NCBI RefSeq assembly: GCF_900044055.2
Contig: NZ_FCOX02000001.1
Coordinates: 401,405 to 465,404 of the forward strand
Direction of reading: 5' to 3'
Source: Caballeronia calidae
GTDB lineage: Bacteria; Pseudomonadota; Gammaproteobacteria; Burkholderiales; Burkholderiaceae
DNA: 64,000 bases
Shown here: piece by piece, positions 18,682 through 27,438 of the stretch
Numbering within the stretch: position 1 is the first letter of the stretch
Layout: every line of letters starts with the position of its first letter
The notes under the pieces: generated by a model
Database searches by the model: none
Seen by the model: only the letters and a program-made list of their open reading frames with translations
Told to the model about the DNA's origin: nothing
Program-made: the position numbers and the translations under genes

Positions 18682-19349
18682 GGCTTGTTCCTCCCGAGCG
18701 CGGCCACGACGCGCTCCCAGCGCGACACGTTGGTCGCGTCGATCTCACCGGTCGCGGCGTGCGCCTTGCAGCCGCCGCGCTCGACGATCGGGTCCGGGCG
18801 CACGATCCAGCCCGCGCCTTCGAGTTCGTCCTTCAGATACGCATCGACGATCGGCATGTCGGCCGGATTCACGATGAGCGTCGGCGCACCGGACAGCTCC
18901 GGCTCGGCGGCGATCACTTCGCGCGCCACGGCGACGAGCGCTGTCGGATCGAGCGCGAGATGCTGACGCACGACCTGCTGCGCGATATCGACGGCAAGCT
19001 CCGCGAGCGATTCCGCGATGGCCGCATCGGCGGCTTGCAGCGCGGTCCTGAACGCATCGGCGATTTCCGCGAGCACCGCAGCCTGCGCGAGCGCTTCCTT
19101 GCGGCCGTCCTCGAAACCCTTCGCCTGACCCTGCTCGTAACCGGCCTGATAGCCGAGCGCCTGGCCCGCGACGTGCCCCTTCGCGAGCCCTTGCTGATGC
19201 GCGTCTTCCTCGACGCGGCGCAGGTGCGCCTCGAGCGCGGCCTGTTCCGCCGCGCTGTTGTCGACCTTGACTTCGACGGGATCGAACGATGCCATTTCCC
19301 AGCGCTGATACGCCGAGAGCGGAGCCTTCTGCGCGCGGGCGTCAGACAT
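18675..19349 (-). CDS. fliH: Flagellar assembly protein FliH
   Basis: This is the negative regulator and peripheral stalk partner of FliI, 224 residues. The typical glycine-repeat helix ([20 protein letters not shown], then [11 protein letters not shown]; about residues 57-90) shows the GxxxG-like periodicity of FliH. The C-terminal part resembles V/F-ATPase subunit E ([20 protein letters not shown]). The start overlaps the end of fliG by 8 bp, and the stop overlaps the fliI start. Confidence 0.94.
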   Translation of the reverse strand: MSDARAQKAPLSAYQRWEMASFDPVEVKVDNSAAEQAALEAHLRRVEEDAHQQGLAKGHVAGQALGYQAGYEQGQAKGFEDGRKEALAQAAVLAEIADAFRTALQAADAAIAESLAELAVDIAQQVVRQHLALDPTALVAVAREVIAAEPELSGAPTLIVNPADMPIVDAYLKDELEGAGWIVRPDPIVERGGCKAHAATGEIDATNVSRWERVVAALGRNKPW

Positions 19350-20337
19350 ACGCGTCCTCCGCCTTGCCGCCTAGCTGGATCTGACCGTTTTCCGCGAGAT
19401 TGCGGACGATCTGCAGGATCTTGCGCTGCTGCTGCTCGACTTCCGACACGCGCACCGGACCGCGCGAATCGAGGTCTTCGGCGAGCAGCTCGGCCGCGCG
19501 CTGCGACATGTTCGACAGGAACTTCTGACGCAGCGCCGGTTGCGCGCCCTTCAGCGACACGATCAGCGTTTCCGACTCCACTTCCTTCAGCAGCAGCTGG
19601 ATCGCGCGGTCTTCGAGGTCGAGCAGGTTCTCGAACACGAACATCTGGTCGATGATCTTCTGCGCGAGCTCCGCATCGTATTCGCGGACGTTCGAGAGCA
19701 CGCCTTCCTCGTGATTGCTCGACATGAAGTTGAGAATCTCCGCCGCCGTGCGGATGCCGCCCATCGGCGCGCGCTTCAGGTTGTCGCTGCCGGAGAGGAG
19801 CGTGGTCAGCACGTCGTCGAGTTCGCGCAGCGCGGCGGGCTGGATGCCGTCGAGCGTCGCGATGCGCAGCAGCACGTCGTTGCGCAGGCGGTCCGCCAGC
19901 AGCGACACGATTTCCGACGCCTGATCGCGGTCCAGATGCACGAGGATCGTCGCGATGATCTGCGGATGCTCGTTCTTGATGAGTTCCGCGACCGCGCCCG
20001 AGTCCATCCACTTCAGGCCTTCGATGCCGCTCGTGTCGCTGCCTTGCAGGATACGGTCGATCAGCGCGCCGGCCTTGGTCTCGCCGAGCGCCTTCGTCAG
20101 CACCGAGCGGATGTACTCGCTCGAATCCAGCGACAGCGCGGTGTGCTTCTCCGCTTCCTCGACGAATTCGGTCAGCACGTTGTCGAGCTGCTCGCGCGTC
20201 ACGTTTTTCAGGGCCGCCATGGTCGCGCCGATCTTCTGCACCTCGCGCGGAGCGAGATACTTGAATACTTCGGCGGCTTCTTCCTCACCGATCGACATCA
20301 GGAGGAGGGCGGCTTTGTTCAGGCCTTCAGCGTTCAT
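19342..20337 (-). CDS. fliG: Flagellar motor switch protein FliG
   Basis: This is the rotor protein that contacts the MotA stator, 331 residues. It shows the N-terminal FliF-binding domain (LNKAALLLMSIGEEEAAEVF), the middle EHPQ motif (IKNEHPQIIATILVHLDRDQ) and the C-terminal torque helix with its charged residues (LLLKEVESETLIVSLKG, DLDSRGPVRVSEVEQQQRKI). The start overlaps the fliF end by 11 bp. Confidence 0.97.
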   Translation of the reverse strand: MNAEGLNKAALLLMSIGEEEAAEVFKYLAPREVQKIGATMAALKNVTREQLDNVLTEFVEEAEKHTALSLDSSEYIRSVLTKALGETKAGALIDRILQGSDTSGIEGLKWMDSGAVAELIKNEHPQIIATILVHLDRDQASEIVSLLADRLRNDVLLRIATLDGIQPAALRELDDVLTTLLSGSDNLKRAPMGGIRTAAEILNFMSSNHEEGVLSNVREYDAELAQKIIDQMFVFENLLDLEDRAIQLLLKEVESETLIVSLKGAQPALRQKFLSNMSQRAAELLAEDLDSRGPVRVSEVEQQQRKILQIVRNLAENGQIQLGGKAEDAYV

Positions 20338-22096
20338 CGGACACCCAGTTCTTCACGACCGTCGCAACGATTCTCGCGTCCTGGCGCGCCACCATGCGCG
20401 CGTAGTCGAGGTTGCGATCGAATTTGGCCTTCTTGCTTTCATGACCGAGGAGACTCACCTCGGCATCCTTGTCTTCGTCTTCCTTCTTCTGGCCGTCGGC
20501 CGCGGGGCCGTCGAGCAGCGAGAGTTCATCCGGCGCGCCGAGCGTGGGCGCGGCTTCGGGCGGCGGCGGGAACGCGCGGCGCATCGCCGGCTTCACCATG
20601 CTGAAGTACAGGAACAGCGCCACGATGCCGATGCCCACGTACTTCGCCGCCTGGAGACCCCACGCGATCATCTGCTGCGTGCGCCACCACGGGACGTCGG
20701 GCGTTGCGTTCAGATCGGCCGAGAACGCGCTGTTCACGACGTTCACCGAGTCGCCGCGCTTCTCGTCGAAGCCCATCGCGTCCTTCACGAGCTGCTGCAC
20801 CTGCGCGAGCTTGTCGGCGGCGAGCGGCGTCATCGTGACGTTACCCTTCGCGTCGATCTTCTTCTCGTAGTTCACGACCACCGCCACCGACAGGCGCTTG
20901 ATGCCGCCCGTCGCCTGCTCGTAGTGGCGCACCGTGCGATCCACTTCGTAGTTCGTCGTCGTGTCCTTGCGCTGGTTCTGCGGCGTGGCCTTCGCGGCGC
21001 CCACCGCGCCCGATGCGGCCGCGTCGATCGGCGCGGAAGCCGGCTGCGGCGGCTGGTTCGACAGCGCTCCCGGCACGCCCGATGCGCCGCCGCCCGTCGT
21101 TTCGCTCGATTCGCTCGATTGCTGGCTGCGGATCGCCGTGCTCTGCGCGTTGCCGTTCGGGCCGTAGCTTTCGGCGGTTTGTTCGAGCTTCGAGAAGTCG
21201 ATGTCGGCGCTCACCTGCGAGCGCGCATTGCCGGCGCCGAAGAGGGGCGCGAGGATCGCGTCGATGCGCTTTTGCGTGTTGTGCTCGATCTGCTGCACGT
21301 ACTTCAGTTGCGACGCGTCGAGGCCGTTGGCGGCGCTCTGGCTCGTCAGCAGGTTGCCGTCCTGATCGACGATATTCACGTTCTTGACCGGCATGTCCGC
21401 CACGCCCGACGCGACCATGTGCGCGATCGCGACCACCTGGCCTTCGTCGAGCACGCGGCCCGGATACAGATTGACCATCACGGAGGCGGTCGGCAGTTCC
21501 TTGTCGCGCACGAAGACGGAAGGCTTCGGAATCGCCAGATGCACGCGCGCCGACTTCACCGACGAAATCGAGCCGATGGTGCGCTCCAGCTCGCCTTCGA
21601 GCGCGCGTTGATAGTTGACCTGTTCGGCGAACTGGCTGATGCCGAACTTCTGGTTGTCCATCAGCTCGAAGCCGACCGAACCGCTCTTCGGCAAGCCCTG
21701 GCTCGCGAGGCGCAGACGCGTCTCATGAACCTGCTCCGCCGGCACGAGAATGGCGCCGCCGCCTTCGCCCAACTTGTAGGGAATGTTGCCCTGCTGGAGC
21801 GCGGCAACGATTGCGCCGCCGTCGCGATCGGAGAGATTCGAGAACAGCACGCGATAGTCCGGCTGGCGCGACCACATGACGAGGCCCGCCACCACCATCA
21901 CCAGAACCGCGACTACCACGATCAGCGGCACGCGCGGATTCGAGCGGAACTGGTTGAGCATCGGCACGCGCTGCGCAAAACCGCCGAAGTCGGCGCCCCC
22001 TGCGCTCGCGGCGGCCGTTCCGGCTGCACCCGGCTGTGCGCCCGCCAGGCCCATTCTGGCGTCGGGCGTGATGAGTGAGTTGTTGGGCGTTTCCAT
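20327..22096 (-). CDS. fliF: Flagellar MS-ring protein FliF
   Basis: This is the membrane/supramembrane ring protein, 589 residues. There are two TM spans (about residues 53-72, [20 protein letters not shown], and about 440-460, [16 protein letters not shown]). The ring-building motifs between them include [40 protein letters not shown] and [14 protein letters not shown]. The C-terminal ~40 residues ([20 protein letters not shown]) bind FliG. It is first gene of the fliFGHIJK operon, divergent from fliE. Confidence 0.97.
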   Translation of the reverse strand: METPNNSLITPDARMGLAGAQPGAAGTAAASAGGADFGGFAQRVPMLNQFRSNPRVPLIVVVAVLVMVVAGLVMWSRQPDYRVLFSNLSDRDGGAIVAALQQGNIPYKLGEGGGAILVPAEQVHETRLRLASQGLPKSGSVGFELMDNQKFGISQFAEQVNYQRALEGELERTIGSISSVKSARVHLAIPKPSVFVRDKELPTASVMVNLYPGRVLDEGQVVAIAHMVASGVADMPVKNVNIVDQDGNLLTSQSAANGLDASQLKYVQQIEHNTQKRIDAILAPLFGAGNARSQVSADIDFSKLEQTAESYGPNGNAQSTAIRSQQSSESSETTGGGASGVPGALSNQPPQPASAPIDAAASGAVGAAKATPQNQRKDTTTNYEVDRTVRHYEQATGGIKRLSVAVVVNYEKKIDAKGNVTMTPLAADKLAQVQQLVKDAMGFDEKRGDSVNVVNSAFSADLNATPDVPWWRTQQMIAWGLQAAKYVGIGIVALFLYFSMVKPAMRRAFPPPPEAAPTLGAPDELSLLDGPAADGQKKEDEDKDAEVSLLGHESKKAKFDRNLDYARMVARQDARIVATVVKNWVSDER

Positions 22097-22132
22097 TTAG
22101 CGTCGAAGCTCCGAATCCTGATGTTCTCCTCC

Positions 22133-22161
22133 CGCCGCTATCCGCTGATGTAAGCGGCGGT
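22133..22161. repeat. Inverted repeat in the fliF-fliE divergent region
   Basis: CCGCCGCT and AGCGGCGG face each other across 13 bp, about 37 bp upstream of fliF. The rest of the 269-bp divergent region shows no clear FliA box. This palindrome could be an activator site or a leader hairpin for fliF. Confidence 0.45.
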
Positions 22162-22365
22162 GGAGGACTTTTCACGATGGGGATTATCCGCAGAAGATTG
22201 CAAGTCGATTCGGTGAATAGAGCGGGGTTTTCCCCGTTCTTTCGGTGCTTTGAAAAATCGCCGGCTGCTAATCTTTTTCGTACTCGAACAAGCGTCCAGA
22301 CGCGGTCCGAGCACCAGGTCCCCGCCATGAGCGGCGCCGGTTTTTTCCTGTCACCCGGAGTCAAC

Positions 22366-22734
22366 ATGAACTTTCCGATCAATCCGCTTTCCGCCGCCCT
22401 CTCGGCCATTCAGTCGATGGCGTCGCAAGCCGCAGGCGGGACTGGCGCGACCTCGACCGTCGCGTCGGGCGCCATCGCGGGGCAAAGCGGGACATCGGGC
22501 GCGGCGAGCGCCGGCAGCTTCGCCGACGCGCTGAAATCGTCGATCGACAAGATCAGCGACAACCAGACGAAGGCGCTCGGCGAGGCGCACGCGTTCGAGA
22601 TCGGCGCGCCGAACGTGTCCCTCAACGACGTGATGGTGGACATGCAGAAGGCGAACGTCGGCCTGCAATTCGGGCTGCAGGTGCGCAACAAGCTCGTGTC
22701 GGCCTACAACGACATCATGCAGATATCCGTCTGA
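22366..22734 (+). CDS. fliE: Flagellar hook-basal body protein FliE
   Basis: This is the rod-MS ring adaptor, 122 residues. The C-terminal signature ([51 protein letters not shown]) is diagnostic. The N-terminus is a short Ala/Gly/Thr-rich region. An ACCCGGAG Shine-Dalgarno precedes the ATG. It is transcribed divergently from fliF. Confidence 0.95.
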   Translation: MNFPINPLSAALSAIQSMASQAAGGTGATSTVASGAIAGQSGTSGAASAGSFADALKSSIDKISDNQTKALGEAHAFEIGAPNVSLNDVMVDMQKANVGLQFGLQVRNKLVSAYNDIMQISV

Positions 22735-22793
22735 CGCAGCCTCCTCGCGATCCAGCCCTTTAGCGCCGCGCCCGGCTCTGGAGCCTTGCTTCC

Positions 22794-22820
22794 TAAAGCT
22801 TTTCCGCGTTTCTCCGATAA
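22794..22820 (+). promoter_or_regulatory. Sigma-28 (FliA) promoter upstream of fliS
   Basis: TAAA, a 15-bp spacer and TCCGATAA agree with TAAA-N15-GCCGATAA at 11 of 12 conserved positions. It sits about 135 bp before the fliS ATG and probably drives fliS, fliT and the downstream fliK-like/fhlB-like pair. Confidence 0.85.
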
Positions 22821-22955
22821 CCCCGGTAACGGCACGGCGAACGACGGCTCGCTCGCCTGCACCGGTTTTACCGGACCTACACGGATCAGGACGAGCAGCA
22901 CGGCGTCCGAATGAAGCCCGCGGACGCTGCGGCATCGCAAAAGGAGAATCGAGAG

Positions 22956-23375
22956 ATGTATTCCCCAGGACACGCTGGAGCCAACGCCTACGCACGCGTG
23001 GGCGTGCAGACAGGAGTGATGGGAGCGAGCCCGCACCGGCTGATCGTGATGCTGTATCAGGGCGCGCGCCAGGCGATCGCGCAGGCGCGCATGCACTTGC
23101 AGCAGAAGAACATCGGTGCGCGCGGCGCGGCGATCGGCAAGGCCATCAGCATCATCGAGAGCGGTTTGCAGCAGGCGCTCAACAAGGATGCGGGCGGCGA
23201 GATCGCGGAACGTCTGGACGCGCTGTACACGTATATGACGCGCCGGCTGCTCGAGGCGAACATGAATCAGGACGAGACGATGCTCGTGGAGGTCGACAAC
23301 CTGCTCGCGACGCTCGAGGAAGCCTGGGTGGGAATTGGACCGGAAGTGGCGCAAATGACCGCCGCGCCCGTTTGA
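22956..23375 (+). CDS. fliS: Flagellar export chaperone FliS
   Basis: This is the flagellin-specific chaperone, 139 residues. The family motif MGASPHRLIVMLYQGARQAI is followed by amphipathic helices (ISIIESGLQQALNKDAGGEI, LDALYTYMTRRLLEANMNQD). The ATG at 22956 has AAGGAG 10 bp upstream. An open extension upstream to 22911 has no similarity and poorer initiation signals. No flagellin gene is in the window. Confidence 0.94.
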   Translation: MYSPGHAGANAYARVGVQTGVMGASPHRLIVMLYQGARQAIAQARMHLQQKNIGARGAAIGKAISIIESGLQQALNKDAGGEIAERLDALYTYMTRRLLEANMNQDETMLVEVDNLLATLEEAWVGIGPEVAQMTAAPV

Positions 23376-23405
23376 CGGGCAATGCGCGTCGACTGCCTCG
23401 AAAGA

Positions 23406-23735
23406 ATGAAGACGACACAAGAATATTTCGCTCACTACGAAACCATCGCGGCGATTTCCGGCCAGATGCTGGCGGCCGCGCGCGGCGGCGAATGGAGCGA
23501 ACTGAAGACGTTGCAGGGCACCTACCGCGAGTTGATCGAGCAGCTGAAGGAAGCGGATTCCGGCTCGGAACTCGACGAAGACGCCCGGGCGCGCAAGCTG
23601 GACCTCGTGAAGAAGATTCTCGCCGATGACGCCGCGATCCGCGATCTGACATCGCCGAGCCTCGCGCGGCTGTCGGCGCTCTTCACGGTCAACAGGCCGG
23701 CGCGCGTACTGAAAAAAATGGTCGGACTGCGCTAG
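23406..23735 (+). CDS. fliT: Flagellar protein FliT-like chaperone
   Basis: This is a small, helical FliT-type protein, 109 residues from ATG 23406 (MKTTQEYFAHYETIAAISGQ). An ATG 24 bp upstream at 23382 is also in frame and cannot be excluded. FliT family members chaperone FliD and help regulate FlhDC. Similarity is mainly in length, helical pattern (WSELKTLQGTYRELIEQLKE) and position right after fliS. Confidence 0.78.
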   Translation: MKTTQEYFAHYETIAAISGQMLAAARGGEWSELKTLQGTYRELIEQLKEADSGSELDEDARARKLDLVKKILADDAAIRDLTSPSLARLSALFTVNRPARVLKKMVGLR

Positions 23736-23777
23736 GCGCCGGTCCGCGCCCGGCCGGGCGCATTTGAGGATGTGGGC

Positions 23778-25097
23778 ATGACTGGACTCGATACCGCGAT
23801 CGCATCGCTGCTCGCTAGCCGCACCGAGCTCCTTCTGTCCGCGATTCGCGCGCCGGGCGGTGTCAGCGGCAGCGGCGTGACCGGCGCGAGCGTCGGACAG
23901 ACGACGACGCAAGCGGATATGCCGCAGGCTGCCGGATCGCCTGCGGGATCGCCGGCGCCGGCGGCATCGGCGCAAACCGCGTTCTCCAGCGTCGCGCGCA
24001 CGCTCGACGTGATCTCGCGCTTCGGCGGCGCGGCCCCCGCGCTCACCGGCGATGCGCCGCTCTGGCCGACGCCGCCGCGCCCCGCGAGCGCCTTCGCCGC
24101 GCTGACGACGGGCCTCTTCGATACCGCGTTCTCGTCCAACGCGGCCGCCGTGGCCGCCGCGCGGGCCGCGACGCAGAATCTGCCGCCGCTGCCAGCCGCC
24201 GCGCTCGCGACCGCGCTGGCGAAGACCGTCGACGAAAGCGGGCTCTTCTACGAATCGCATCTGGTGCAATGGCTCGCGGGCCAGCGCAGCGCGGCGTCGC
24301 TCGCCAACGAGCCGCAGGCGCGCGTCGACGGGCGCGCGATGTCCCTGCCGCTCGATTTCGCCAGCAAGGCCGCAACCGGCGACGCCTGGCTCGACGACGC
24401 ACGCTCGCCGCAATTCATCTCCGATCTGCCCGATTTGCACGCGAGCGCGCGCGCCGTCGCGACGCCGCAGACGCCGCAACAGGCGGCCGCGCTCGCCGCA
24501 TCCGTGCGCGATGCGCCGCCGTCCGCGCTCTCGAATTCGCAGAGCGGCAACGCGGCGGGCGGCGCGGGCACGCAGCCGAGTCAGCACGAATCGGCGCTGC
24601 AGGCGTCGATCGCGGCGGGCGTCCATCCGGCGACGCTCAACGTCGTGCGCCAGCAGCTCGACGTGCTCGCGAACCAGCAGTTCCGCTGGCAGGGCGAGGC
24701 GTGGCCCGGCACGCGCTTCGAATGGGAAATCGCCCGCGAGCCGCGTGACCCGCGCACCGCCGACGATGCCGCGGACGAACGCGCGTGGCGCACGCGCATC
24801 ACGCTGTCGCTGCCCGCGCTCGGCACCGTCGACGCCGAACTGGTGCTCACGGGCGAGAAACTCGTCGCGCGCATCAAGGCGGGCGATTCCGGCGCGCGCC
24901 GTCTGGCCGCCGACGGCGCCGCGTTCGCGCGCCAGCTCGAAGCGGCGGGCATCGCGCTGGCGTCGCTGTCCGTGCGCTCGATGGACGGCACGACCGATCT
25001 CGCGCTGTCCGGCGACAAGCCCGCCGCGAAAAGACCGATGCGCTCGCCGCTCGAGCATCTGTTCCGCCAGGCGCCGGGCGAGGGGAGCGAGGCATGA
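23778..25097 (+). CDS. Second FliK-like hook-length control protein
   Basis: The 439-residue product has a long Ala/Gly/Pro-rich N-terminal part and a C-terminal Flg_hook-like domain (about residues 280-420: ITLSLPALGTVDAELVLTGE, KLVARIKAGDSGARRLAADG, FARQLEAAGIALASLSVRSM). The start at 23778 has TGAGGA 7 bp upstream. The stop overlaps the next gene as ATGA. The next gene encodes an FlhB C-domain homologue, so this looks like a paralogous ruler/switch pair. The role relative to the main FliK (15265-16605) cannot be read from sequence. Confidence 0.8.
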   Translation: MTGLDTAIASLLASRTELLLSAIRAPGGVSGSGVTGASVGQTTTQADMPQAAGSPAGSPAPAASAQTAFSSVARTLDVISRFGGAAPALTGDAPLWPTPPRPASAFAALTTGLFDTAFSSNAAAVAAARAATQNLPPLPAAALATALAKTVDESGLFYESHLVQWLAGQRSAASLANEPQARVDGRAMSLPLDFASKAATGDAWLDDARSPQFISDLPDLHASARAVATPQTPQQAAALAASVRDAPPSALSNSQSGNAAGGAGTQPSQHESALQASIAAGVHPATLNVVRQQLDVLANQQFRWQGEAWPGTRFEWEIAREPRDPRTADDAADERAWRTRITLSLPALGTVDAELVLTGEKLVARIKAGDSGARRLAADGAAFARQLEAAGIALASLSVRSMDGTTDLALSGDKPAAKRPMRSPLEHLFRQAPGEGSEA

Positions 25098-25408
25098 GCG
25101 CGCAGGATCATCCGCCGTACACGCGCAGGCAGGCGACCGCGCTCGCCTACGAAGCGGGCAATCGCGAGTCGACGCCGCGCGTCGTCGCGAAGGGCTACGG
25201 CATCGTCGCGGACATGATCGTGCAGCGCGCGAAGGAAGCGGGGCTGTACGTGCACGAATCGCCGGAAATGGTGTCGCTGCTGATGCAGGTCGATCTCGAC
25301 GCACACATTCCGCCCGCCTTGTATCAGGCGGTGGCGGAATTGCTGTCGTGGGTTTATCGGCTGGAGAACGAGGAGCCGATGCGGGAGGCGGGGAAGGCGA
25401 TCCGCTGA
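25094..25408 (+). CDS. fhlB: FlhB C-terminal-domain homologue (FhlB/EscU-type)
   Basis: This is a 104-residue soluble protein matching only the cytoplasmic C-domain of the export-switch protein FlhB: ATALAYEAGN, TPRVVAKGYGIVADMIVQRA, and IPPALYQAVAELLSWVYRL. The autocleavage NPTH is replaced (NRESTPRV), so no self-cleavage is expected. Similar stand-alone proteins are known beside fliK-like genes in some proteobacteria. The ATG overlaps the upstream stop (ATGA). Confidence 0.88.
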   Translation: MSAQDHPPYTRRQATALAYEAGNRESTPRVVAKGYGIVADMIVQRAKEAGLYVHESPEMVSLLMQVDLDAHIPPALYQAVAELLSWVYRLENEEPMREAGKAIR

Positions 25409-25418
25409 AAGCCTTCCG

Positions 25419-27116
25419 CTAGGCCCCAAACGCCCGCGTAACGATCGCCGCATGATCGAAGCGCGCGGGCAGCGTGCCGTACACGCGCCCGGTTTCGCCG
25501 CGCGGATCGCCCAGACGCGATTCGATGAACGCACTGGCGACTGCCTGCGGCGCATGCCGCGCCAGCAGCACGCCTTGCGCGCACAGCGTCAATTGCTGCG
25601 CGATGCGCCGCGCCGACGCTTCCCGCGCGGCCGGATCGCCCGTCAGCATGCCCACGAGCGACGACAGCGCGCCCGCCAGCGCCGGATGTGCGCCCGCCGT
25701 GGTTTTCCAGTCGTCGAAAAGCGCGTGCGCGGCGTCCTGCTCGCGCTCGAACGCGCGCAGCACGTCGAGACACATCACGTTACCCGAGCCTTCCCAGATC
25801 GAATTGACCGGCGCCTCGCGATAGAAACGCGCCATCGGTCCGGTTTCGACATAGCCGTTGCCGCCCCAGACTTCCATCGCCTCGCCGGTGAATTCGAGCG
25901 CGCGCTTGCACACCCAGAACTTCGCGGCCGGCGTGACGATGCGCCGCCACGCGCGCTCGGCAAGCGCTCCGTCCGGTGCGCCGCTCTGCTCGAACGCGCC
26001 CGCGAGACGCATGAAGAGGACCGTCGCCGCCTCGGATTCGAGCGCGAGATCGGCCAGTACGTTGCGCATCAAGGGCTGATCGACGAGATGCGCGCCGAAC
26101 GCGCTGCGATGCCGCGCGTGGTGGATCGCCTGCACGAGCGCCGCGCGCATCAGCGCCGCGCTGCCGATCACGCAATCGAGCCGCGTGAAGTTCGCCATTT
26201 CGATGATCGTCGGCACGCCGCGCCCCTCATCGCCGATCATCAGACCGTAGGCATCGAGAAACTCCACTTCGCTGCTGGCGTTCGAGCGGTTGCCGAGCTT
26301 GTCCTTGAGCCGCTGGACCTGAACCGCGTTCTTGCGGCCGTCGGGCCGGAAGCGCGGCACGTAGAAGCACGAGAGAGCGCCTTCGTCGGCGGTGCGCGCG
26401 AGCACGAGATGTGCGTCGCACTGCGGCGCGGAAAAGAACCATTTGTGACCGACCAGCCGATACGCTCCGCCGCGTCCCGGCTTGCCGAGCGCATGCGCGC
26501 GCGTGCGGTTGCTGCGCACATCCGAGCCGCCCTGTTTCTCGGTCATGCCCATGCCGATCATCATCGAATGCTTGCCGGCCTCGAGCGGGATATCGCGCGG
26601 ATCGTGCTCGCGCGACAGCAGCGGATGCGCGATGCGCGCGAACAGGTCCGGCTCGTTGCGCAAGACCGGAATGCTCGCGAAGGTCATCGTGATGGGGCAC
26701 AGCGAACCCGATTCAAGCTGGCCGTGCAGATAGTAGCCGGCGCAGCGCGCGGGCATCGAGCCGGCGCGCGCGGACGGCTCGAACGGCAGCGCGTGCAGAC
26801 CTTCGTGCCGCAGGCGGCGCACCAGTTCGTGCCACGCCGGATGAAATTCCAACGCGTCGATGCGCTCGCCGCGCGGACTGTGCGTCGCGAGCGACGGCTC
26901 GTGCCGGTTGGCGAAATCGGCCAGCGCGACGACGTCCGGCTGCGTGAGCGTCATGCCGTCGCGGGAGAGCGCTTCGGCGTGCCATTGCGCGCCTTCCCGG
27001 TCGAGGGCCGCCGTGAGCGCCGGATCGAACGCGAAGGCGTCGTAACCGACGAGCGGCGGCACCTGATTCGTGACTTCGTGGGTCTGCCCGAACGGGCGAT
27101 CGGCGGGATCGGACAT
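25419..27116 (-). CDS. Acyl-CoA dehydrogenase, AidB type
   Basis: This is a flavoprotein of the AidB/isovaleryl-CoA dehydrogenase-like subgroup, 565 residues. Motifs include MGMTEKQGGSDVRSNRTRAH (FAD contact), FNRLDC-like ANFTRLDCVIGSAALMR, and GNGYVETGPMARFYREAPVN then SIWEGSGNVMCLDVLRAF at the FAD/adenine region. The start at 27116 has GAAGGAG upstream. E. coli AidB (about 540 residues) is linked to alkylation stress, but many homologues act on acyl-CoAs, so the substrate is open. It converges on fhlB with an 10-bp gap. Confidence 0.88.
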   Translation of the reverse strand: MSDPADRPFGQTHEVTNQVPPLVGYDAFAFDPALTAALDREGAQWHAEALSRDGMTLTQPDVVALADFANRHEPSLATHSPRGERIDALEFHPAWHELVRRLRHEGLHALPFEPSARAGSMPARCAGYYLHGQLESGSLCPITMTFASIPVLRNEPDLFARIAHPLLSREHDPRDIPLEAGKHSMMIGMGMTEKQGGSDVRSNRTRAHALGKPGRGGAYRLVGHKWFFSAPQCDAHLVLARTADEGALSCFYVPRFRPDGRKNAVQVQRLKDKLGNRSNASSEVEFLDAYGLMIGDEGRGVPTIIEMANFTRLDCVIGSAALMRAALVQAIHHARHRSAFGAHLVDQPLMRNVLADLALESEAATVLFMRLAGAFEQSGAPDGALAERAWRRIVTPAAKFWVCKRALEFTGEAMEVWGGNGYVETGPMARFYREAPVNSIWEGSGNVMCLDVLRAFEREQDAAHALFDDWKTTAGAHPALAGALSSLVGMLTGDPAAREASARRIAQQLTLCAQGVLLARHAPQAVASAFIESRLGDPRGETGRVYGTLPARFDHAAIVTRAFGA

Positions 27117-27357
27117 CGTCGTCTCCTTCTTTGCGTGCGCGAAATGGCGGCGCGGCGAGTCGTCGCCGTCGGGCGGGCGCAACGGACGCTTTCGGCCGCT
27201 TCCCTCATCCGGGCGCCATCTCGAATTCAGGAATCATAGGCCGCGCGTTCGATGGACGTATAGACGCATCGCTCTTTTCGGAATCGCGCAGATGTTTCCG
27301 ATGCGCGGTCCTAAAGCGCCGCTCCCTGAGACAAATCCGATTGTTAATCCCGCCCCG

Positions 27358-27385
27358 ATGACGCGCAGGAGGCCGAACCTATAAT
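27358..27385 (+). promoter_or_regulatory. Candidate sigma-70 promoter for the DUF937-OmpA gene
   Basis: A perfect TATAAT (27380-27385) is preceded after 16 bp by ATGACG, a partial -35. It lies about 54 bp before the ATG at 27439. The rest of the 27117-27438 gap shows no other gene or motif I can support. Confidence 0.5.
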
Positions 27386-27438
27386 CGGCCCGGCCATATC
27401 CGGCGGATGCAATAACGCCTTTCACGGAAGCATTCTCA

